Assembly (NCBI GenBank): GCA_964392305.1
Contig: CAYMPV010000010.1
Span: 62,001-126,000 of the forward strand
Length of the DNA stretch: 64,000 nucleotides
Source: JACKIC01 sp964392305
Lineage (GTDB): Bacteria > Planctomycetota > UBA1135 > UBA2386
Direction: 5' to 3'
In this document: piece by piece, positions 43,570 through 49,516 of the stretch
Numbering within the stretch: the stretch's first letter is position 1
Layout of the letters: every line of letters begins with the position of its first letter
Program-made: the position numbers and the translations under genes
Notes under the pieces: generated by a model
Seen by the model: only the letters and a program-made list of their open reading frames with translations
Told to the model about the DNA's origin: nothing
The model's database searches: none

Positions 43570-44667
43570 TTGAGCCCAGTGCATCGCGTCGACCGCATTC
43601 TCCAAGGGCTCGCGAGCGAAGACCATCTGACTCGCCGACGATGCGTCGCGGCAGCTGGTGAATCGGTCGAGTTGGGTCACGATGCCATCGATCGAGTTCT
43701 GGCTTCACTCATGGCGGAGGAGCCGGATGGCCTCACCGCTCAGGCCGCTTTCCGGAGCTACGTTCTCCGCAACGGCCGGGCTGGTGCTCAGAAAGTGCAC
43801 GAGGTCGTGCACGCGCGAGGCGCGGGTTGGCTTCCCTATGCTGCGGCTGCGCTCGTGCTCCACCCCGACGAGGAGTTCCTGGACGTGTTCCGGGCAGCTG
43901 CCGAAGATGGCGTGTGTCAACTCGAAGGTCGCCGTGGCTTGAGCCGCCTCGGTCGACTAGGGGACGAGACATGGAGCGCCGACGCGAAGCGATACGGGGA
44001 CGAGAGGTCGCTGGAGGAGTATCGCGAGGCCTACGATGCCGCCAGCGCGCGATTGACGGGCATTCGGCTGGGTAGCATTGCCGAGATGGTTCGCGAAGCG
44101 GCGAATGCGCGCGTCGTGATCTTCTCGGAGGTCCACCACGACGGATTCGTGCGTGCCTGGGAGATCGGGATCCTGCAGCAACTCATGCACCTTTGGGGCG
44201 GGCCAATGCGGACGCGCCTGCTGTACGAGTCGCAGAGCATGCAGCAGGCACTGATCGCCGCGGGTGAAGAGTTGGGGTGTCGCACGCTCGCGTGCGAGCA
44301 GGGGCATGGGAGCGGTTTCGACGGTGGTCCCGTGCAGGCGTGGAACCTCGCGAAGCGTGACGCCGAAGCGATCGGAGCGATCCTGGAGTACGCGGCTGAT
44401 GCCGAGGTGCGGGACGTGGTCGCCTACGGGGCGCTCCACACCACCCACATCCAAGCGGCGCTGCTTGCCCAAGGTGTGCCGACCGTGCGCATCGTCCTGA
44501 GCCCGGATGCGACGATGCGAGCCGGTGCCATGCGCGTCGTGGGCAGCCTGAAGACGCTGGGCAAGGCGTTTCGCTACGACGACGGGACCTGGTTCGTCGA
44601 CGTACTCCCATACTCCAGGTGGGGTTGTCCGGAGTTGGACGAGAAGCTCGAGGAAGAGGAGCGCTGA
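43570..44667 (+). CDS. HEAT + ChaN/TraB-like protein, paralogue 1 (5'-truncated)
   Basis: The 365-residue open frame matches residues ~85-448 of the paralogue at 48005 along its whole length. The first ~120 residues are HEAT-like helices. The C-terminal ~220 resemble the ChaN/TraB/Tiki/erythromycin-esterase superfamily: VIFSEVHHDGFVRAWEIGIL with an E-x-H-H motif, RTRLLYESQSMQQAL, and YGALHTTHIQAALLAQGVP with conserved histidines. The lipoprotein leader is lost. A TTG with a GAGGA site may re-start translation, giving a cytoplasmic product, or the gene may be dead. The reading frame downstream is intact. Function unknown. Confidence 0.55.
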   Translation: MSPVHRVDRILQGLASEDHLTRRRCVAAAGESVELGHDAIDRVLASLMAEEPDGLTAQAAFRSYVLRNGRAGAQKVHEVVHARGAGWLPYAAAALVLHPDEEFLDVFRAAAEDGVCQLEGRRGLSRLGRLGDETWSADAKRYGDERSLEEYREAYDAASARLTGIRLGSIAEMVREAANARVVIFSEVHHDGFVRAWEIGILQQLMHLWGGPMRTRLLYESQSMQQALIAAGEELGCRTLACEQGHGSGFDGGPVQAWNLAKRDAEAIGAILEYAADAEVRDVVAYGALHTTHIQAALLAQGVPTVRIVLSPDATMRAGAMRVVGSLKTLGKAFRYDDGTWFVDVLPYSRWGCPELDEKLEEEER

Positions 44668-44702
44668 TGCGTTTCCGTCCGATTCTCGGTTTGCTACCCA
44701 CT

Positions 44703-44723
44703 CCCGTCTACCTCGCCGAGTGA
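44703..44723 (+). other. Fragment of a cytochrome 3' end (PVYLAE-stop)
   Basis: The codons for PVYLAE and a TGA stop repeat the last residues of the eight-haem cytochrome (43174-43194), with partial similarity continuing ~15 bp into the 3' flank (GTTCA). It is not in frame with any gene. It may be the remnant of a duplicated cytochrome copy or the edge of the duplication that created paralogue 1. Confidence 0.4.
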
Positions 44724-44733
44724 CCCCGCGCGT

Positions 44734-45096
44734 TCACGACGTCAGCAGATGCAGACCCGCGACGGCGGAGACCGCGTTGGCGAGCAACGAGACGCCGAAC
44801 GCGCGCAGCGGCAGGCCCGTCGCGATTGCGTAGACCACGCCCTCGACGATCACGACGAGGACCTCGATCGTCCACCAGCCGAGACTCCCGGTGGTGACGG
44901 CGAGCCACGCCAGCGGATGGGTGAGCAGTTGCGCCGCTGCCGCGATGCAGGCAGTGAGTCGTCGTTGGCCGCGCGGGGCGAACGCCGCGACGAGCGGGAC
45001 CTCGAGGGCGAGCGTCAGCAGGAACCCCATGAACCAGAGGTGGGGTAGCTGACCGCCCGTCAGCGTGATGTTGATCCACCAGACCACGTCGTTCAT
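44734..45096 (-). CDS. Small four-helix membrane protein
   Basis: This 120-residue protein has four predicted membrane segments and few charged residues; the family was not recognised. It is the last gene of a leftward three-gene operon: its ATG overlaps the stop of the preceding gene (ATGA). Start at 45096. The short length and high hydrophobicity suggest an accessory subunit of the larger membrane protein encoded upstream (inference). A much longer frame on this strand (to 46011) is a shadow of the neighbouring gene. Confidence 0.7.
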   Translation of the reverse strand: MNDVVWWINITLTGGQLPHLWFMGFLLTLALEVPLVAAFAPRGQRRLTACIAAAAQLLTHPLAWLAVTTGSLGWWTIEVLVVIVEGVVYAIATGLPLRAFGVSLLANAVSAVAGLHLLTS

Positions 45097-46070
45097 GGCA
45101 TCCTCGGTCTCAGGGAAACGGGCGTCAGCGCGAGCAGCAGCGCCGGGAACTCGGCCCAGACGTGCACGGCGGCGAGGATGCCGTAGGTCGCCTTTGACTC
45201 GCGGAAGTCCAGTCCGAAGGCGGCGAGGAACACCACGCCGAGGCCGGCGACCAGCACGAGGAACGGCGCGTCGCGCCGCGCGGGAACCGCGTCGGGGGCG
45301 GCACCCAGACGCGGCAGGATCACGAGCACCGCGACGTAGTGCAGACACTGCAGGAACGCGGCGGCGCGCAGCAGGTCGAGCGCGTGGCTGGGCGGCAACC
45401 AACCGGGCACGAACGCCGCGAGGCCGTCGGCGAGGCCCAGGTCGAGGTGCGCCGCGGCCGTCATGTCGCCGGCGGTGGTCGTCATGTCCGCGAGGCCGAG
45501 CCAGTTCGCGGCGACGCCCGTCGCGAGCCATGAAGGCACGAGCACGAAACCGACCAGTGCCGCGGCCGTCCATCGCGTACGGTCGTGCTGCGCGAGGTCG
45601 GGGTCGCGCAGCCGATCGGCGATCAGTCCCACCGGGGTCACGTTGTGCAGCACGGCGAGCACGAGCAGGGTGTCGAGGGGCGCGTTGGCGACACCGATCC
45701 CGAGCGCGGCGAGCGCGAGCGTCGCCACGACGCTGCGCAGTACACACCGGCGCGTGTTCCGCGGCAGCACGCTCGCGACCAGCGCCATGCCGAGCGCGAG
45801 TTCGATGGCGGCGAGCGTCGCGCCTCGCCAGCCCAGCTGGAACGCGAGCAGCCGCGAGGTGCCGATCAGCGCGAGCAGCGCGACGACCGGGATCACGAGC
45901 GCGCGCCAGCGGCCGTAGCGGCGTCCGACCCAGCGCAGCTCGACGAGCGCGTGCGGCACCCCGAACACGGCGAGCGTTCCGGCCCAGATCGACAGCGGCC
46001 AATGCGCACACGCGATCGCGAGTCCGATCGCGGCGCTGCCGAGCAGCATCGCCCGGACCGCCCCGTTCAT
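45093..46070 (-). CDS. Polytopic membrane protein with conserved-looking histidines
   Basis: The 325-residue protein has eight or nine membrane segments. Histidines sit in or near membrane segments: VFGVPHALVELRWVGRRYG, VLAVLHNVTPVGLIADRL, FLQCLHYVAVLVILPRL and AAVHVWAEFPALLLAL. A histidine set in a polytopic protein recalls Brp/Blh carotenoid-cleaving or other metal/haem membrane enzymes, but no family motif is decisive. It is coupled on both sides (ATGA overlaps) to a LysM-like protein upstream and a small membrane protein downstream. Confidence 0.7.
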   Translation of the reverse strand: MNGAVRAMLLGSAAIGLAIACAHWPLSIWAGTLAVFGVPHALVELRWVGRRYGRWRALVIPVVALLALIGTSRLLAFQLGWRGATLAAIELALGMALVASVLPRNTRRCVLRSVVATLALAALGIGVANAPLDTLLVLAVLHNVTPVGLIADRLRDPDLAQHDRTRWTAAALVGFVLVPSWLATGVAANWLGLADMTTTAGDMTAAAHLDLGLADGLAAFVPGWLPPSHALDLLRAAAFLQCLHYVAVLVILPRLGAAPDAVPARRDAPFLVLVAGLGVVFLAAFGLDFRESKATYGILAAVHVWAEFPALLLALTPVSLRPRMP

Positions 46071-47002
46071 GGCTGCGGCGACGGCCGGCGTCGCCGCGCC
46101 GCGGCCAGCAGGTAGCCGAGCAGCGCCGCGCCCGCGACGGAGATGAGCACGAGGCGCAGCTGGCTGTCCCCCGTCGGGATCCAGTGGGGGGTCTCCTTGC
46201 CGTGCGCGTCGACGTAGTGCGCGGTCGGCGGCGTCGCGAATCGCACGTCGCCGCCGACGTCGGCGATCGGCAGCGAGACGATCACGCGCGCGACCTTCGA
46301 GGTCTCGGACACCCACTGCGAGAAAGAGAACGAGTAGGGGGCATCCGGCTGCGCGCTGAGCACCTTCTGCACCAGCGCGCGCAGTTCGGGGCCTGCGCGC
46401 TGCAGGACCGGATCCGACCACGGGCAGTCATCGGCGACGAGCTGCTGCCATTCCCGCTGCCGCGCGATCGGAACCGGAAAGAGGCGCACGTCGATGCTGC
46501 CGCTGTTGCTCGCCGCGTGGCTGAAGACCGGCTCGACGAAGCCGATCTCGTTGCTGATGGTGGAGACCGAGCGCGCCGTCACCCAGCGATCCCAGAGCGA
46601 GTGAATCCAGATGCAGCACGAGCTCTCGACGATCTCTTCGGGCGGGATCCAGATGTCGACCCCGCGGGGCAGCTGGGCCTTGGGGTCGGTCGGCAACTCC
46701 AGGCCCAGTTGCCGGTTGAACTCGATCATCGCGGCGCGATTGCCGCTCCAGATCGGCGCGATGCTGCCGATGTCCTCCAGCTTCGTGGGGCGCTCGACGC
46801 GGAACGCGAGCGCATGGTGTCGGTGCAGCTCCTGATAGGCCTCTTCGGGGATGCAGAAGCCGTAGGGCACCGGGCGCGCACCAGAGACGATGCCGTTGGG
46901 CCTCGGCGCGGCAGCGGGCAGGAGCAGCAGCAGCGCGGCCAGGGTCAGCAGCGCGGCCCGACCTGATGCCTGCCGCGTCTCGTCGTCAGTCGAGTGTCGC
47001 AT
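46067..47002 (-). CDS. Exported LysM-like protein with C-terminal membrane anchor
   Basis: The 311-residue protein has an N-terminal hydrophobic segment (about 17-33), probably a signal or anchor, and a C-terminal membrane segment followed by an arginine-rich tail (AARRRR). Near 64-120 the pattern FRVERPTKLEDIGSIAPIW, NRAAMIEFNRQLGLEL and LPRGVDIWIPPEE looks like a LysM fold, which binds peptidoglycan, though the N-terminal part is atypical. The middle (about 130-270) is unrecognised and carries an adjacent Cys pair (ESSCC). It is the first gene of the leftward membrane-protein operon. Confidence 0.6.
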   Translation of the reverse strand: MRHSTDDETRQASGRAALLTLAALLLLLPAAAPRPNGIVSGARPVPYGFCIPEEAYQELHRHHALAFRVERPTKLEDIGSIAPIWSGNRAAMIEFNRQLGLELPTDPKAQLPRGVDIWIPPEEIVESSCCIWIHSLWDRWVTARSVSTISNEIGFVEPVFSHAASNSGSIDVRLFPVPIARQREWQQLVADDCPWSDPVLQRAGPELRALVQKVLSAQPDAPYSFSFSQWVSETSKVARVIVSLPIADVGGDVRFATPPTAHYVDAHGKETPHWIPTGDSQLRLVLISVAGAALLGYLLAAARRRRPSPQP

Positions 47003-47092
47003 CCATCACCTCCGGGGCGGCAAGATAGCCCCTGGCCCGGATCGCGGCTGCTGCCAATGTGGGAGGGGCGCACAACTCCCCGCGCGCGGCGA

Positions 47093-47155
47093 CAACAAGG
47101 ACTCGCGACCGAGGCGTTCGCGCGCTTGTATGCACGCCGCCGCGACCGCCCGATC
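47093..47155 (+). pseudogene. Fragment of a second multihaem-cytochrome gene 3' end
   Basis: Translation in the frame of the next gene gives GLATEAFARLYARRRDRP, against GLAVEAFARLYARRNDRP at the C-terminus of the eight-haem cytochrome (43118-43180); the DNA is similarly close. No other part of a cytochrome gene is visible upstream, where the opposite-strand operon begins. This appears to be the leftover tail of a duplicated cytochrome gene. Confidence 0.65.
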
Positions 47156-47167
47156 ACCCTTCGCCCG

Positions 47168-47602
47168 ATGAACGCGCCCGACCCACTCCCTGACGACACC
47201 GACCGGCTGCGTCGCCGCCACCTGCGCGCCGGCTGGTGGAGCCTGTTGGTGTTCGCGGCGCTCGGCGCCTCGCTCGAAGGCCTGCACGGCTTCAAGGTCG
47301 ACTGGTACCTGGCTGTCGGCAACGAGACCCGCCGCCTGCTGTGGCGCCTCGCGCACGCGCACGGCACGTTCCTCGCGCTCGTGCACATCGCGTTCGGCTT
47401 GTGCTGTGTGCACGTCGAACGGGCGCCGCGGCTCGCGTCGGGATGTCTGCTCGGCGCGGGCGTGGCGCTGCCGGCGGGGTTCTGGCTCGGTGGGTTCGGC
47501 GTGGTCGGCGGAGATCCGGGGTTGGGCATCGTGCTGGTGCCGCTCGGCGTGGTTCTGCTGCTGGTCGCGGTGGGGGGGATGGCGACGGCGCTGCGGCGCT
47601 GA
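47168..47602 (+). CDS. Small polytopic membrane protein
   Basis: This 144-residue protein has four membrane segments and a polar N-terminus (DPLPDDTDRLRRRHLRAGWW). A motif RLAHAHGTFLALVHIAFGL with three histidines lies at the second segment, a feature of a conserved but uncharacterised family in planctomycetes (recollection, not checked). ATG at 47168 was chosen because the frame upstream is the cytochrome remnant. It precedes the truncated sigma-factor gene by ~57 bp. Confidence 0.7.
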   Translation: MNAPDPLPDDTDRLRRRHLRAGWWSLLVFAALGASLEGLHGFKVDWYLAVGNETRRLLWRLAHAHGTFLALVHIAFGLCCVHVERAPRLASGCLLGAGVALPAGFWLGGFGVVGGDPGLGIVLVPLGVVLLLVAVGGMATALRR

Positions 47603-47658
47603 GCGCAGCAAGAGCAAATCGACGTAGCACGACGCGCCCCTCGGGATAATCACCGCCC

Positions 47659-47945
47659 GTGTGGCGTGCCCCAGAAGACCGTCTGTTCGAACGCTTCCGC
47701 AAGCGTCGTGATCCGCGTCTGCTGGCGCGGGTCTTCGATCTGACAGCGCCGGGTCTGTGGCGGGTGGCGCGTCACCTGGCCGGCCAACGGCACGAGGCGG
47801 ACGACGTCCTCCAGCAGACGTTCCTCGCGGCGATCGAACGCGCGGACACGTGGGATCGCGAACGCGGGTTGTTCCCGTGGCTCGTCGGCATCCTGACCAA
47901 TCAGGCGCGCCTCACCCGCCGCGCTGCGCGGGCCCACACCTCGAG
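47659..47945 (+). pseudogene. ECF sigma factor gene, 3'-truncated
   Basis: GTG at 47659 begins a typical ECF region 2: LFERFRKRRDPRLLARVFDL, HEADDVLQQTFLAAIERADT, WDRERGLFPWLVGILTNQAR. Similarity ends near residue 95. The following residues (CCAAACKPSAHGES and on) are the out-of-frame leader region of paralogue 2. Region 4, needed for -35 recognition, is missing. The junction around 47940 marks where the paralogue-2 segment joins, so the sigma gene was probably cut by that rearrangement. Confidence 0.75.
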
Positions 47946-48004
47946 GGCGGCGCTATGCTGCGCAGCCGCGTGTAAGCCCTCGGCACACGGAGAATCCGAC
48001 CCGC

Positions 48005-49351
48005 ATGCGGAACAGTACGACTGCATTCTTCATCCTGGTTCTGCCTCTTGCGTCGTGTGCCGGTGCACCGCCGCGCACCGAAGATCGTCTGCTGGCGCAG
48101 ATCGAGCAGCTGGCGCAACTTCCCGGATGCCGTCGCGCCGTGCTCTTCCAGGCGTGCGCCCTCGCCGATCCGCGGCTCGCCGAGGTTGGATGGCAATACC
48201 GCGACGACGAAGACTCGCTGACCCGACTGTATGCGTGGGACGTCGGCCTCATGAGTCCAGCGCACCGCGTCGAACGAATCCTCGAGGGGCTCGCCAGCGA
48301 TGACCGCCTGATCCGCCGACGATGTGCCGAAGCGTGCGGTCGATCACCAGAGTTGGGTCACGGTGTCGTCGATCAGGCTCTGGGCAAGCTCATGGCCCAA
48401 GAGCAAGACGGCCTCACGGCTGAAGTGGCCTTCCGAAGCTTCGTGCAGCGCAACGGCCGGGCGGGGGCCGAACACGTGTACGAGGTCGTGCGCGCGCGCG
48501 GCGCTGGTTGGTTGCCATACGCCGCGGATGCGCTCGTGCTGTGTCCGGACGAGCAGTTCCTCGACGTGTTTCGTGCGGCGGCCGACCATGCCACGTGTCA
48601 AGTCGCCGGCCGACGAGGCCTGAGCCGCCTTGGGCAACTCGGCAACGAGGCGTGGATCGCCGATGCGAATCGATACGGCGACGAGAAGTCGCTGCAGGAT
48701 TACCGGGACGCCTACGACGCGGAGACCGCAGGGTTGTCCGGCATGCGTTTGGGCAGCATCCGCGAGATGCTTGGCGAGGCAGCTGATGCGCGCGTCGTCA
48801 TCATCGCCGAGAGACACCACGACCGTTTCGTGAGTTCTTGCGAGATCGACATCCTGCAACAGCTCGTGGACCTGTGGGGTGGACCCGCGCGCACGCGCCT
48901 GCTGTACGAAGCGCTCCGTCTACAGGGATTGCTGATCACCGCGGCCGAGTTGCTGGGGTGTCGCACCATTGCGTGCGAAGAAGCGCAGCAGGACGACTTC
49001 GGCGATCGGCCAGAAACCAGGGCGTGGAGCCTCGAGAGGCGTGACGCCGAAGCGATCGAGACGATCCTTGGGCACGCAGTCGATCGCGATGTGCGTGACC
49101 TGGTCGTGTACGGCGCGTTGCACACCACTCACATCCAAGAGGCACTGCGCGCTCGAGGGGTGCCGACCATGCGGATCGTGTTGATTCCCGATGCCGCGAT
49201 GCGCGCTGGCGCGATGCGGCTGGTGGGCAGCCTGAAGACTCTGGGCAAGGCGTTCCGCTACGACGACGGCACCTGGTTCGTCGACGTGATCCCGTACTCC
49301 AGTTGGGACTGTCCGGAGCTGGATGCGAAGCTGGGCGACGAGGGGCGTTGA
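48005..49351 (+). CDS. HEAT + ChaN/TraB-like lipoprotein, paralogue 2 (intact)
   Basis: The 448-residue protein has a lipoprotein signal peptide (FFILVLPLASCAGAPP, Cys19-type lipobox), ~200 residues of HEAT-like helical repeats (HRVERILEGLASDDRLIRRR, YEVVRARGAGWLPYAADALV), then a domain resembling the ChaN/TraB/Tiki and erythromycin-esterase superfamily: VVIIAERHHDRFVSSCEIDI, RTRLLYEALRLQGLL, VYGALHTTHIQEALRARGVP. The family uses paired Glu/His residues, in some members for metal or haem binding and in others for hydrolysis. A GGAG site precedes the ATG. It is the intact homologue of the damaged copy at 43570. Confidence 0.65.
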   Translation: MRNSTTAFFILVLPLASCAGAPPRTEDRLLAQIEQLAQLPGCRRAVLFQACALADPRLAEVGWQYRDDEDSLTRLYAWDVGLMSPAHRVERILEGLASDDRLIRRRCAEACGRSPELGHGVVDQALGKLMAQEQDGLTAEVAFRSFVQRNGRAGAEHVYEVVRARGAGWLPYAADALVLCPDEQFLDVFRAAADHATCQVAGRRGLSRLGQLGNEAWIADANRYGDEKSLQDYRDAYDAETAGLSGMRLGSIREMLGEAADARVVIIAERHHDRFVSSCEIDILQQLVDLWGGPARTRLLYEALRLQGLLITAAELLGCRTIACEEAQQDDFGDRPETRAWSLERRDAEAIETILGHAVDRDVRDLVVYGALHTTHIQEALRARGVPTMRIVLIPDAAMRAGAMRLVGSLKTLGKAFRYDDGTWFVDVIPYSSWDCPELDAKLGDEGR

Positions 49352-49516
49352 GCCTGCAGCGTTCATGACCCTGCAGCGTTATCGCCCCTTGCAGTGTCTC
49401 TTCGCGTGCAGGTCCCATCGGCGTCGTGCCGCTGGCCGCTATCCTCCGCCGCACGTGTTGCATTTCGTCGAGAATCACCGGACGAACCCGCGTTCGCCGA
49501 CACTTGTCACCTGACC

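Noticed and set aside
43174..44723. Mobile-element insertion of paralogue 1 with target-site duplication of the cytochrome tail.
   Set aside because: The two tails are diverged rather than identical, no terminal inverted repeats or transposase are present, and a third tail lies elsewhere. Duplication followed by decay explains it better.
44734..46011. A 425-codon minus-strand frame covering the small membrane protein and its neighbour.
   Set aside because: Upstream of 45096 it is out of frame with the membrane protein at 45093-46070, is arginine-rich and has no membrane pattern. Only the 120-residue part is coding.
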